Source: Apteryx mantelli (taxonomy: Eukaryota; Chordata; Aves; Apterygiformes; Apterygidae). Taken from it: DNA of 64,000 bases. Position 1 is the first letter of the stretch, and the number at the start of each line of letters is the position of its first letter. Location: positions 558,001 to 622,000 of the forward strand of contig NC_090017.1 of assembly GCF_036417845.1 (NCBI RefSeq). The letters run 5' to 3'. The position numbers were made by a program, and so were the translations under genes. Under the pieces are notes generated by a model. The model was not told the DNA's origin. It did no database searches and saw nothing but the letters and a program-made list of their open reading frames with translations. Shown in pieces: positions 18,701-30,292 of this stretch.

Positions 18701-21700
18701 TTTCCGACCGCTCGGCCGGAGCTGTTCGCAGTCGCCGCCGAGGAATTCCCAAAGCGAAGCCGGAGGAGGAGGGGGGGGGGGGATCAGCTGTCCCGACGGC
18801 TTCGTATCTCGGCCGGATTCCTCCCCGCGAGGGGCTTTGATCCGCCGCTTGTTTTCCGGGGGAACGGAAAACGGCAGCTGGGAGAGATGCCGCCTCCGCG
18901 GGCCCCATGCCGCCGGCAAGCAGAAGCCGAGCGCGAGCCGGGAGCCGCCTCGACCCCGGAAGAAACCCACATCCTGCCCCCTCGTCGGAAACGAGACGTT
19001 CGCCCCGGCCGCTGCCTCCGAGGCGCCTTTTCCTGCTGCCGCTGCCGCCGGAGAGAGCGGGAAGGGGGGCGAAAAACCTGGGTGCCGCTCATGAAACTCT
19101 GGAACGGGGTAAAACGCCCCGTTCTGGCACGCAGCGGGAAGCGGAAGCCGGGAACGAGCCGCCGGCTTCGCTCTTCTGGGAGCGAGGAGGCTTGACGGAG
19201 CGGGGAGGAAAGCGAGAGCCAGGCGGCCAGGCCGCGTCCTTGTCTTCCCGGAGACGGTTTTCCGACTGCCGCGTGGAAAGGGGACCTGTCCTGGGGAAAG
19301 CGGCCCCTGGCCCTTCTCAGCGTTTTCCCTAGGGAGCTTCCCGGCCTCGGGATGGGTTTTATTTGCCCGGATGCTCCCCGGGGGATTTTGGTTCATTTTA
19401 AAGCTTCCGCGCTGGGGCCGAAGGGTTTGCCGCCATCCGCCTTTCCGCTCCCGAAACGGTGGTGTCCTGCGCTTCGGTCTGTGCCTGGGAAGCACCAGCT
19501 CGGCTTTTCCAAGGGGAGGGAAAACCTTTGGAGCCTGGAGCTGGTGAAACTGCTCGTGGGGTGACCCAAGCAGCCGAGCCGTCCTCGCCACCGGCCCCGG
19601 GGAGGGACGACGGGATCGTGGCCGCCGCCGACCCACCGTTTTCCTCCTTTTCCATACAGATCTGTCCCGGAACCGCTTCGCCGAGGTGCCGGAAGACGCC
19701 TGCCGGCTGGTGTCGCTGGAAGCGCTGAGCCTCTACCACAACTGCCTGCGGAGCATCCCGCCCGCCATCGCCAACCTGCAAGCCCTCACCTACCTCAACC
19801 TCAGGTAGGGAGCGGCCCCGGCGCCGCCGGAGGAGCCGCCGCGGCGCTTCCCGAGGCCGGAGCCGGAGCCGGAGGCTGCCACGGGCCCTGTCGCTCCTCC
19901 CCGGCAGCCGCAACCAGCTGGCCGCGCTGCCCGCCTGCCTCTGCCGCCTGCCGCTCAAGGTGCTCATCGCCAGCAACAACAAGCTGCCGCTGCTGCCCGA
20001 CGCCATCGGCGCCCTGAGCGCCCTCCGGCAGCTGGTGAGCCGGGGAAAAAGGGGGATGCCGGGATGCGCCGGATGCGGCGCCGCGGCGGAGCCGCCTCCG
20101 TCGCCTCGCTGACCTTCCCCTCGGCAGGACGTGAGCTGCAACGAGCTGCAGTCGCTGCCGGCCAGCGTGGGCAAGCTGGAGTCGCTGCGGGACCTCAACG
20201 TCCGCAGGAACCAGCTCACCGCCCTGCCCGAAGGTGGGTGCCGCGGAGCGGAGCGGGGGAGCGCGCGCGCGGAGCGCGGAGCGGGGAGCCGCATCCGGCA
20301 GCTCCGACGGCTCCGCCACCCCCCCCCCCCACACACTTCCTCGCTCCAGAGCTGTCGGAGCTGCCGCTCGTCCGCCTCGACTTCTCCTGCAACCGCGTCG
20401 CCGCCATCCCCGTCTGCTACCGCCACCTCCGCCACCTCCAGACCATCCTGTCCGACAACAACCCGCTGCGCTCGCCCCCCGCCCAGGTGAGCGGCGTGGC
20501 CGGGACGGCAGCGGGGCGACGGGATACGGGAAGAGGAGGAGGGGGGGGATCCCGATCCCGCCGCCTTTGCCTCTTTCCAGGTGTGTCTCAAGGGCAAGGT
20601 GCACATCTTCAAATACCTCAACGTCGAAGCCTGCGGCAAAGCGGCGCCGGAGCTGGCCGACCTCGCCCGCGCCGCCCGGCCCTCCGCCTTCGGCACCTGG
20701 TGAGGGAGGGAGCGCGGCGGGAGCCGGCCGGAGCCGCTGGAAGCGCCGGAAGCGCCGCCGCTGCCCGCCCCGCTCTCTGCTCCTCCGCAGCCTCGCCGAC
20801 GAGCTCTACCCCGCGCGCCAGTACGGAGGCCTGGACTCCGGCTTCAACAGCGTCGACAGCGGCAGCAAGCGCTGGTCCGGCAACGAGGTGGGCGGGCGAG
20901 CGGAGAGGGGGGCGCCGCATCCCGGCGGGTCCCTCCCGGAGCCGCCTTCTCCCCAGGGTTTCCCCCTTTCTCTCCCGTCTCAGTCCGCGGATGAGTTCTC
21001 GGATTTGTCCTTCCGGATTGCCGAGCTGGCCCGTGAGCCCCGGCAGCTGAAGGAGAAGCGGCACGGAGCGGGTGAGCGGAGCCGTGGATCCTCTCCGGTC
21101 GCGGAGCTGCTCCGATTGGAGCCGGCGCCTGACGCTTTCCCTCCCTGCAGCCGGCGACAGCGACCTGGAGCAGGTCGACTTCATCGACGGCAGCGTCAAC
21201 GGGGAGGAGGAGGAGGAGGCGGCGATGGCGGCAGCAGCCGCCCGCTCCGACGCCAGCTCGCAGGGCCCGGCCCCGCTGGAGGTGAGGCCGCTTCCCCCCG
21301 TTCCCGCCGGGCTCCCGGCGCTCCGCACCCTGTGCCCACCTTCCTCTCCCTCTTCCGCAGGGGAAGCGGAGGCCAGAGAAGAGCCTGTCCCCACAAGCGG
21401 AGGCGGGGGACAAAGCCGCGGGTGGCAGGTGAGCGTTGGCGCAGCCGGTGGGATGGGGGGGACGCGCTGTTCCCGCCACCGTTCCTGCTGCTGTTCCCGT
21501 TCCCACCGCCATTCCCGCTCATGACGCCACCGTTCCCAGGGCGGCTCCGGGAGCCGTCCAGGCTCGGGAAGAGGCCGCCGGCGAGGAGCGCAGGCGCCCC
21601 GAGACCCTCCAGCTGTGGCAGGAGCGCGAGCGGCAGCAGCAGGCGCTGCGGAGCCAGAGCCTGGAGAAGCGGGACAGGTACGGAGCCGGAGCCGGAGCGG

Positions 21701-23718
21701 ACACGGAGCCGGAGCGGGGACGCCTGGGCCCCCGCCGCCGCCGCCTCCAACCTCTTCCTCCATTCCAGCTTCCTGCGAACGGCGCCCAGAGCCGGCCCCG
21801 CCGCCGCCACCGTCCCCACGCAGAGCAAGTAAGACCCCTAATTCCCCCCCAAAACCCTCCCGGACGCCTGGGCCCCCCCGGACGCCTGGGCTCACCGTGG
21901 GCCCCCTCCCTCCGCAGCGGCCAGCCGGACAGCAGCACCTTCCTGCCGCGGAAGCCGAGGACGCAGGTGAGGACGCCGGGCTCGTTAGGGGAGGGTTAAC
22001 GATGGCCGGGCGCTAATTAACCGCTCCCCCCCCCCACCCCCCCATGGCTGCGTTGCAGGGCCCGGATCCGCCTCCCAGCACCCCACGACCGGCTTCGCCC
22101 CGGCAGGCGCCGCGGCAGCAGGGTGAGTCGCCCGGACGCCTGGGCCCCCTCCGGATGCCGGGAGGGCCGAGGAGGCAGCGCGAGGCGCCCGGACGCCTGG
22201 GCCCCCTTGCGACGCCGCCTCCCTCCCTCCCTCCCTCAGAGCCGCCCGCCGGCGCCCGCAGCTCGTCGCCCCGCGAGCCCGGCGCGGCCCCGAAGCCCAA
22301 CAGCTTCCTCTTCCGCTCGTCGTCGCGCAGCGCCGTCCGCTCCGGCTCCGGTACGTGGTGCCGCCGGTGCCGCCACCATCGTCCCGGTGTGGGGGGGGGG
22401 CTGCGCCGCCGCTGACCCCCCCCAAATCTCCCTGCAGCCTCCCCCCTGGACGCTCCCGACCCCCCGCGGCTCCGCGCTGCCGCCGCTGCTACCGCACCGG
22501 AGCCGGACAACAAGGAGCTGGTGGCCGAGATGCGGAAGGTAGAGCCGGGGCGGCCGGACGCCGGGGCCCCTCGCGGTGCCCCCGCCCCCCCCCCCCAAAA
22601 CATCGCTCACCGCCCCCCCCCCGTCCCCGTCCCCGCAGAGCATCGAGGAGCTGCTGCAGCTCTCGCTGGGCGAGGACCTGGGCGAAGCGCTGGCCAACGG
22701 GGCCGTGCTGTGCCAGCTGGCGAACCGCCTGCGCCCCCGCGCCGTGCCCTTCATCCACGTGCCCTCGCCCGCCGTGGTGAGTCCGCGCTGCCCGGACGCC
22801 GGGGCCCCTTTTCCCCCCCCCACCCCCACCCCCCTGCCAACCTCGCCCGCCCGCTCGCTCGCCCTCCTCCGCAGCCCAAGCTCAGCGCCGTCAAGAGCCG
22901 GAAGAACGTGGAGAGTTTCCTGGAGGCCTGTCGGCGCCTGGGGGTGCCCGAGGTGAGCGGGATTCCGGAGTGGGGGGGGGGACGGACACACACAACACGG
23001 ACGCACGGAGGGGCCCCGGCGTCCGGCTCGCTGACGCGGCGCTTTTCCCCCCCCCCCCCTTGTGTCGGCTCGCAGGTGGCGCCGCGCTCGGCAGGCGCCG
23101 GGCCGCGGGGGGGGGGGGCCGTGCGTCCCCCCGCCGCCGCCGTCGCCTGCCGCCGTCGCCCCCCCGCCGGCCCCCCGCCACCTCGCCGGCTTCGCCCTCT
23201 TCTATGTCCTCGTCATGTCGCTGCTTTACTTGGCTTATTGCTCTGCCGGCGTCTTCTGAGGAGCCGCCGCTGCCGCCGCCGCGGGGTGGGGGGGGACACG
23301 GGGACGTCCCCATCCCCCCCCGCCCCCGCCCGCTCCCCTTAACCCCCCCGGGCGAGCCGGGGCCGCACCCCCTCCCTTAATTATTATTAATATTATTATT
23401 ATTATTATTATTGGGGTGCGGCCCCGGCTCGCCCCGCCCCGGCGGCGCCTCCCCTTAAATTATAACTCTATATTTGATATATATATGTGGGGGGGGAGGG
23501 GTATTTATGGGGGCTCCGCTCGTGTGTCGCCTGCGCTTGGCCCCCCCCCCGCGCTGCCCCCCCCCCAAATCTAACCCCCCCCCCCCGTCTCCCCCCAGGC
23601 CGCCCTGTGCCGGCCCCAGCAGGTGCTGGAGGAGGAGAGCCTGGGGCGCCTGGCCCGCACCGTGGGGGCGCTGCTGCGCCTGGCCCCGCCCCCGCCGCCC
23701 CCTGGCCCCGCCCCCTAG
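15740..23718 (+). CDS. LRCH4: LRCH4, leucine-rich repeat and calponin-homology protein
   Basis: Membrane-anchored LRR/CH protein linked to innate receptor signalling in mammals. Exon 1 (15740-15944) starts MAAGETEAAAELPP. After a 3.7-kb intron, LRRs run from DLSRNRFAEVPEDA at 19660 to LSDNNPLRSPPAQ at 20486. Further exons are 20581-20699, 20791-20887, 20984-21071, 21151-21281, 21361-21428, 21540-21677, 21769-21828, 21918-21966, 22059-22122, 22240-22350 and 22438-22538. CH-domain exons are 22639-22776 (SIEELLQLSLGEDLGEAL) and 22875-22952. The 3' end is unusual. A membrane-anchor exon (about 23095-23259, GFALFYVLVMSLLYLAY) lies before the exon completing the CH domain (23599-23718, ALCRPQQVLEEESLG). 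In human LRCH4 the CH domain is completed first. Each exon is compatible in phase with 22952, so alternative last exons or a local rearrangement are possible. Confidence 0.9.
16010..16260. repeat. LRCH4 intron 1 repeat
   Basis: Units with core GGGGGTCTTGGCTCCGCCCC, about seven copies, near the start of intron 1. Confidence 0.7.
16500..19650. other. LRCH4 intron 1, long CpG-rich non-repeat stretch
   Basis: About 3.1 kb without minisatellites. Several long frames are open on both strands (up to 466 codons on the minus strand), as expected in such GC-rich DNA. I recognise no domain, exon or RNA gene. Confidence 0.5.
23350..23434. repeat. Perfect 22-bp inverted repeat with AT-rich loop
   Basis: The left arm 23350-23371 and right arm 23413-23434 are exact reverse complements over 22 bases. 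The 41-base loop is almost pure TTA/ATT. The structure lies just after the LRCH4 membrane-anchor exon, in what would be its 3' UTR. Confidence 0.95.
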
Positions 23719-23849
23719 CCCCGCCTCCCTGCATGGCTGGGCTCTGCCCCTCCCCTCAGCCAGGCTCCGCCCCCTCCTTCCACCGGGCTCCGCCTCCCCT
23801 GTTTTGGGGGGGGGGTGGCTGCCCTGTGCCTGGTGAGAGGTGTGTGGCT

Positions 23850-24690
23850 GGGCACGGAGTCACGTGACACTCACGGCGGCCATCTTTGGTGAGGGCGGCC
23901 AGGCGTGGAGTCACGTGACACCCACGGCGGCCATCTTTGGTGAGGGCGGTCATGGACAGAGCCCTACCAGGGATAACGCGTCGATGTGAAGCCCTGGACG
24001 GCCATCTTTACTGAGGGCATTCATACGGAGGGGATGCCCGGGATGGCCATTTTTACTGAGGGCTGCCAGTTACGTGGCAGTGACACTGCCACCCCCAGGA
24101 CAGCCATCTTAACTAAGGGCAGCCAGGCACAGTCATGTGGAGGTGATGCCCACGACGGCCATCTTTGCTGAGGGCGGCCACACACGGAGTTATGTGGTGC
24201 CCAGGACCACCATCTTTACTGAAGGCAGCTAGGGACAGAGTGACATGGCAGTGAAGCCCAGGACAGCCATCTTTAAAGAGAGCAGCTGGGAATGGACTCA
24301 TGTGGAGGTGACGCCCATGGCAGCCATCTTAACTAAGGGCAGCCAGGCACAGTCAGTTGGAGGTGAGGCCCAGGGCAGCCATATTTACTGAGGGCAGTTA
24401 GGCACAGACACAAGTGGTGGTAAAGCACATCTTTGGCACATGGAGGTGACACCCGGAGCAGCCATCTCTGCTGAGGGCAGCCAGGTAGGGACCCACACCA
24501 GGGGTAAGATGCAGGGAGCCCATGACAGCCATCTTTACTGAGAGCAACCGGGGACCCGGTCACTCCACGGGTAAGAAATGAAGCCCAGGATGGACGTTTT
24601 TACCAAGAGCAGTAATCACACGTGAGCGCTCTACTCTGCTCTGCTCAGGGAAGCCATCTTTAGTGAGGGCGTGGCTCTCCTAGCTTGGGG
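23850..24690. repeat. Tandem array with YY1-type motifs and E-boxes
   Basis: About 14 degenerate units of 45-80 bp (mode about 57) with core GCCATCTTTACTGAGGGC. The GCCATNTT element recurs at about 23879, 23930, 24001, 24046, 24103, 24158, 24266, 24323, 24378, 24461, 24528 and 24653. The first two units have the strong YY1 form CGGCCATCTTT and the palindrome GTCACGTGAC (23859-23868 and 23910-23919). The array follows LRCH4. Confidence 0.85.
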
Positions 24691-24699
24691 GGGGGGCCT

Positions 24700-25590
24700 G
24701 GGATGGCATGAGTGTGCAGGGGCCTCAGCAGCAGTTCCAGCACCCCCATATCCTCCCAGGACCCCCCTGTGGTGCAGGATCTGGCCCATCCCTGACCCCA
24801 GTGGAAACGGGGGGGGAATGGGGGCCCTGCACCCCCCCCCCCGGCCTGCGGGCTGGGGGGGGGGGGGTATTCACCCCCCTGCCCAGGGGGTTAATTGGAC
24901 ACTGGAATCCGATGGACACTGGACAGACGGACGGTGCAGCGGCAGGAAGAGGGGGGAACGTGGGTGAGGGTAGAGGACACCGGACACCTGGGTCCTCGGC
25001 CCTCCCCTCCCCTCCCCCCCTCCCCGGGTGACCAAAGTCCCCCACAGGGACTGGAGCCATCTGGGGACAAGGGCAACCCCCCTCCCCCCCCACCCGGACA
25101 CCTGGGTCCCTCCACCGGGTCCCTGCCCCCTCCCCTCCCAGGGCCCCTTGACCAATGAGGCGGCAGGATGAACCCTGGTGGTTGGGGGGGGGGGGGGCGG
25201 GGGCAGTGCTGCCCCCTGGCCAATCGCCTGCGGCCTTGGAGCACCCGCCCCCCTCCCCACCCCCCCTTACTTAACCCTTTCCTCTCCTTGTGGCGGGGGA
25301 AGAACCATGCATCCCACCCCCACCCAAAGGGACCCAGGCGTCCGGGTTCCCCCCCCCCCCCCCACAGGGGACCCAGGCGTCCGGGCTGCCCCCAGGCCCC
25401 GTTGGCTCCAGGCCCCGGCGGCTCGGCGCGGTGGCAGCGGCGGCAGCGATGGCAGCGCGAGGCGGGTTTCTAGACAATATATATTAGATCTCGTTGCAGT
25501 CTCTCGCTCTTTTCTCTTTCTTGCTCAGAAAAATAAACGGCGCCGGGGCAGCGCGCCCGGACGCCGGGGTCTTCTTGCACGGGGGGGGGG
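24700..25590. other. LRCH4-AGFG2 spacer and AGFG2 3' region
   Basis: GC-rich spacer with several copies of the dispersed CCGGACRCCTGGGTCC motif (about 24980, 25095, 25328 and 25370). The AGFG2 3' UTR runs through 25440-25595 on the minus strand. No canonical poly(A) hexamer was found; AATATA-like sequence lies near 25480. Confidence 0.4.
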
Positions 25591-25595
25591 GCCGG

Positions 25596-28500
25596 CTATA
25601 AGAACGGGTTGGTGGCTGGGTGCTTGATGACGAAGGGGGCCGGCGGCACCGTCTGGGGAGGGGGAAGAGAAAGAGAGAGAGATGGGCGTTAGGGGCCCCC
25701 CCCCGTGTCCGTGTGTCCCCCCACCCCATGCCGTGCTCACCACGAAGGGGTTGGTGGAGACCCCCACCGGCTGCCCCGCTTTGGTTGTCCCGAAGCTGCT
25801 GAAGCCCGATCCTGCGGGAAAGGGAAGGAAGGGGGTCAGGATCCAGGGGGGAGTTTGTCCCAGCCCCTCACGGAGGCAGTGGCGGGGGGGGGGCAAGGGG
25901 GGGTCTGTCACGGCCCTTACCGTTATGCTGCTGGCCCGGGGGGGCCACCGGGGGCGAACAGGGAGGGCTGGAAAGCAGCGGGGAAGGCGCCGGGCAGGGG
26001 GGCAGACTGGGGGGCGGCGAAGCCAGCGGGAGACCCCACGGAGAAGGCGGCTCCTGCGGGAAGGGATGAAGATGCAGAGGGGGGTTTGGCCGTGCTGGGG
26101 GGGGGACAGGACCGGAGTCATCGTCCAGCGGGGGGGGGGGGATCACTCACCGGGGGCCGGGCCGTTGCTCTGGAAGGGGTTGGTGCCGGGGCCGGTGTGG
26201 CAGGGGGGGGCGGCGAAGGGGTTGGTGGGGGCTGGCGGAGAGACACGGAGAGGGGTGTCACGGGGGAGGGCCCCACACGCTGTGGAGAGCGGGGGGGGAC
26301 ACAAACGGGGACTGGGGGGGGGCCTTACTTACCCCCGTGGGTTGGCAGCGGCGGCGGGGGGTGGCTCAGGGTCCCGAAGAGGCTGCGGGGGGAGAGGAGG
26401 GAGCAGCGCTGGGATGGGGGCAGATGGGGAAATGGGGGGGGGGGGGCACTTTGCCCCCCCCAACGATGGGTCATTATGGTAGAGTGCGCATTGCGTCAGG
26501 GGAATACGGTACCTGACACTGGCTCTGCCCACCTCGGGCATCCTGGCGGGGGCGGGGGCCGCCTGGCACAGCAGCGCCCCCTGCGGGAGACAAGGGGGAG
26601 CCCAGATGTCCGGGGGGGCAGGGCAGGGGGGAGCCCCCCCGAGCCCCCCCATTAATCCCTTTGGGGGGGACACCCTGGACCCCTCCCCGTTAGTCCTGGA
26701 GCCCCGGAGGTACCTGTGGGCGCGGGGAGGGGGTGGAAAGGGGCCGCGGCCCCCCCGAAGGCGGGCGCTCCCGGGCCGGCTCCGAAGGCGTCGAAGTTGG
26801 CGAAGGCAGCGTGGGCCGGGGCCTGGCCTGGGGGGGGGGCAGAAAGCCGCGGGTCACCCCAAAACCCTGCGCCCCCCCGCCCCCGCCCTGGACCTCCCGG
26901 GCTGCTGTGCTGCAAAGTGCCCTGCGGGGGCGCCGCGCCTCCACCCACTGCTCTGTGGTCAGCATGCGCCTAGCAGGCACCCCCAAGGGGCTTGTCTAGC
27001 ACAAGCTTGAACTCTGTGATCAGCTCCCTCCCCCCCCCCCCCGACTCTATGGCAGGACCCCTCTGGGCCAGTGCTCAATGGTCAGAGCCCTCCCAGGACT
27101 CCTCTCTGGCCCTACACTCAATGCTCAGTGCTCCTCCCATGAGCACTCTAGTCCCATGCTCTATGGTAAATGCCCCCCACAACTCCTCTCTACCCCCCTG
27201 TCTATGGTCAGTGCCTTCTGGGACTCTTCTGCTCTCCTCCTGCTCTATGGTGGATCCTCCACCCACCCCATGATCCTTCTCTGGCCCCTGAATCTATGGT
27301 CAGGGTCTGCTCTGCCCCCTGGCTCTATGGTGCCCCCCCCCCCCCCCAGCTGCACAATCCCTCTCCAGTCCCCACTCCATGCTCAGTGTCCCCACCAAGT
27401 TCCTCCAGCCCCCCACTCTATGGTGGGTCCTCCCACCCCAGGAGCCCTCTCCAGCCCCCACTCTATGGTCAGGGCCCCCCCCCGGGCCCCTCCGTCCCCC
27501 CCTTCCATGGCAGGTCCCCCAGCTCACCGGGGAAGGCCGGGAAGGCGGCAAAGGCAGGCGCCGGCTGGGGGGCGGCGAACGGGTCCCCCCCCGATGTCGG
27601 CCAGCAGGTCGGTGCTGGCTTTCTTGGCGGGTGGCGGGGGCCTGTTCTGGGCCAGGCGGGGCTGAGAGACACGGCCGGCGTCACGGACCGGGCACCCAGG
27701 CGGCCGAGCTCCCCGTTTCCCCCCTTCCCTGCGGGACCCGGGTGGCCCCCACTCACCTGGCCGGCCGCCCCCGCCAGCACCGGTGCCGCCGCGTCCCCCA
27801 GGAGCGTCTGCGCGGGCGCAGCCTCGGCGGCCAAGCCCTGGCTGGGCAGCGAGGAGGCAGCAGCGGCCTTGGCTCGCTCTGGCGACACGTACCTGTGGGG
27901 AGACAAGGGGCGCGTGAGCGGGGCCGGCAGCAGTGCAGCCCCGGCGGGTGCCAGCGGGCCCTACGGAAACAGAAGCGGGAGGCACCGCGAGGCAGCTGCC
28001 GTGTTACCAGCGCTTTTTCTCATATTTCTCCTGCAGGAACTCCTTCACCTTCTGCGGGTCGCGCGAGTCCGGCAGCGGGGCAGCTCGCGGGTCAGCAGCA
28101 CCAAGCCAAACCTTGCGCAGGCCTGGGCGGGAAGGGGACGGGGGGAGCATGAGCCGGCGCTGGGGGGCCACGGGGGAGCCAGCGCCAGCCGGGGGGGGGG
28201 GGACAACGGACGTGGCGGGGGGGTCGCTCACCTCGTTGCCGCGGGCCTGCAGGAACTGCACCTCGGCCTCGGTGAAGGTGGTCATGGAGATGGACTTGAC
28301 GCGGTGAGGGGGGTTCAGCCCCCGCCTGCGGGCGACACCGCAGTCACCGCGGGGACCAGGGCATCCAGGGGGGGCCTGCTCCCCCCCACAGACCCCACCA
28401 CCCCCTCAGGGGAACCAGGCGTCCAGGGGGGCCCTGCTCCCCCCCATAGACCCCCACCACCCCCCCAGGGGACCCAGGCGTCCGGGGGGGGGGGCCCTGC

Positions 28501-29033
28501 TCCCCCCCAAAGACCCCACTGCCCCCTGGCTGCCCCTCCAAGCCCCGCCCCCTCCCTCCTCTCCCGGGAAGCCCCGCCCCCTCGCCCCACGTGCGCCCCT
28601 GCCCTGAAGCCCCGCCTCTCCCCTCTCCCCCCTCCCCCGGCCGCGCCCCTCGCGCGACCAATCACCGCCCGCCGCCGCCGCGCGCGCGGCCCCGCCCCCT
28701 CTCCCGCGCCGTTAACGGCCCCGCGGCCCCGCCCCCCTCCCTCCCCCCCCCGCTCCCCGCCGCCGCCGCCGCCGCTCACAGCGCCCCCGAGCAGCCGGTG
28801 CAGACGAGGCTGCCCACGGTGATGTCCACGTAGGTGACGCCGCGCTGGCCGCACTCGAAGCAGAGCCGGTTGGCGGGCTCGGTGCTCACCAGCTCCCGCA
28901 CGCGGCGGGACCACACCTCTGCCTCGGCATCGCGGGGCAAGCCGGGCTTCCTGCCGCCGCCGCCGCCCACCGGCCCGGCCCCCCCCGGCCCCGGGCCCGG
29001 CCCACCGCCGCCACCGCCGCCGGCCGCCGCCAT
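25596..29033 (-). CDS. AGFG2: AGFG2, ArfGAP domain and FG-repeat protein
   Basis: Arf-GAP-like endocytic adaptor with NPF motifs that bind EH domains. Exon 1 (28780-29033) starts MAAAGG and carries the ArfGAP zinc finger FECGQRG...VCTGC. Exon 2 (28232-28325) reads GLNPPHRVKSISMTTFTE and exon 3 (about 28008-28122) DPQKVKEFLQEKYEKKRW. Later exons encode STDLLADIGG, FANFDAF and FG- or NPF-bearing segments (TNPFAAPP, GTNPFQSN, VSTNPFV). The last exon ends PATNPFL at a TAG at 25596. The NPFL tail and the position between LRCH4 and NYAP1 fit AGFG2 rather than AGFG1. Exon 5 has an extra base in the eight-C run near 27585, breaking the frame at ADIGG; this looks like a homopolymer error. Confidence 0.93.
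27010..27500. repeat. AGFG2 intron 5 minisatellite
   Basis: Imperfect units of about 45-50 bp around CTCTATGGTCAGKGCCCCC fill the intron. Confidence 0.7.
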
Positions 29034-29279
29034 CCGCCAGCCCTCACACGGCAGCGGCGGCGGCGGCGCGCACTGCGCAGGCGCGGGCCGCACCCCCCCT
29101 TCCTCCTTCCCCTCCCCCCGCCCCTCCGTGCCGCGCACGCGCGCTGCGGCCGGCGCGCGGCACCGCCCTCGCGGCGGCGCGCTCTACTGCGCAGGCGCCA
29201 GATCGGCCCCCGCCCCCTTCCTCCTCCTCCGCCGCCGCCACCGCCCTCGCGGGGGAGGGGGGGGCGGCGCGCGGGCGCG

Positions 29280-29432
29280 GGCGCGCACGTGGCCGACGGT
29301 GGCCGACGGGCGCCCAACGGCCGTTCCCGCCAAAGCGCCACGGTCGCGGCGCGCGCGCGCGCGCCCGCCCAACGGCCGTTACCCGCCAAAGCGCGCGCGC
29401 GCGTGCGCCTGAGGCGGCCCCGGCCCTTCAGG
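29280..29432. promoter_or_regulatory. Duplicated MYB-palindrome plus E2F-like element, AGFG2 upstream
   Basis: Two copies of an element lie at about 29313-29336 and 29369-29392. In each, the palindrome AACGGCCGTT (two MYB cores) is followed by CCCGCCAAAGCG (E2F type). The copies are separated by a CG-dinucleotide run. A donor-like CAG|GTAGGC at 29430-29436 on the plus strand could end a divergent non-coding exon; this is not proven. Confidence 0.55.
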
Positions 29433-29436
29433 TAGG

Positions 29437-30270
29437 CGCCGGGCGCCGCCCGCTGCCCTTCTCCCCCGTCGGGTTCCCCCTCGGGGGTTTTACCCGTTTG
29501 CCTCCCACCCCCGGAGCCCTCGGGGACGCTGTTCCCCCCCCCGGCCGTGAGAGGGTCGTGAGGCCTCTTCCACCCCCCCGGGGCCGCGGGGGCTCCTCCG
29601 CCTGCTCCCGCCCTGCTCCGGTGCCCCGTTGGGCTCCTTCCCCCGTTGAACTGCCCCCCCCGCCGGGACCCCCCCCCCCCCAAGCCCGCCAGCAGCCGCC
29701 CCACGTTTCCCTCAGGATCCACCCGGTTTGGGCTGCTCTCGCCGCCCGAGCCCGAGGGCCCGAGCCGTTATTTTTATCCCCGGCGCGAGGAGCCGCCTGT
29801 GCGTGTGCGCGCGCGTGTTGGGCGACTGTTAACACCTCCGCGTTCACAGCGCTCCGTCTCGCCTTCCTCCGCTCGCGGCAGCGTCGGCGGTGCTCGTCCT
29901 TCCCCCGACACCCTGCTCGCGTGGCGGCGGCGGCGGCGACGCTCCCTTCCTCGGCGAGCTGCTGTCGCTTTGCGCCTCGCGAGCTGCCGGCGGCGTTTTT
30001 CAAGGGAATGAGCTGCCCCCTCGAGCTTATTTCCTCCTCTGATTTTTCCCACGTGCTGCCAGTTTCCGGAGGGTTGCGGCGCGGCTCTGCCGCCGCGGCG
30101 GGGTTTGAGCGGGGAAGCGGCGCCGAGCGCCCCGAGGAGACACCTGCGAGGCCAAAACCGGGGCGCCCGGGGGCCCTTCCCGCTCCCCAGGGCCGGGAGA
30201 TGGGATGCTGCCGGCACCTGGAGCCGCCGGCCCTGACGCAAACCACCACTCTGCGCCCGGAGGAAGCGCA
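29437..30270. other. AGFG2-NYAP1 spacer
   Basis: GC-rich sequence without a recognisable gene, RNA or repeat. AGFG2 runs away from it to the left and the NYAP1 3' end lies to its right. Confidence 0.4.
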
Positions 30271-30286
30271 TTCAGCTGCTTTTTTG

Positions 30287-30292
30287 TTTAAT
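30287..30292 (-). terminator. Likely NYAP1 poly(A) signal ATTAAA
   Basis: ATTAAA on the minus strand in a locally AT-richer patch. It implies a 3' UTR of about 1.8 kb for NYAP1. Confidence 0.5.

Noticed and set aside
23474-23480. TATATATA-rich stretch after LRCH4 considered as a promoter
   Set aside because: It lies in the 3' region of LRCH4 with no start or exon following; simple AT repeat is enough to explain it.
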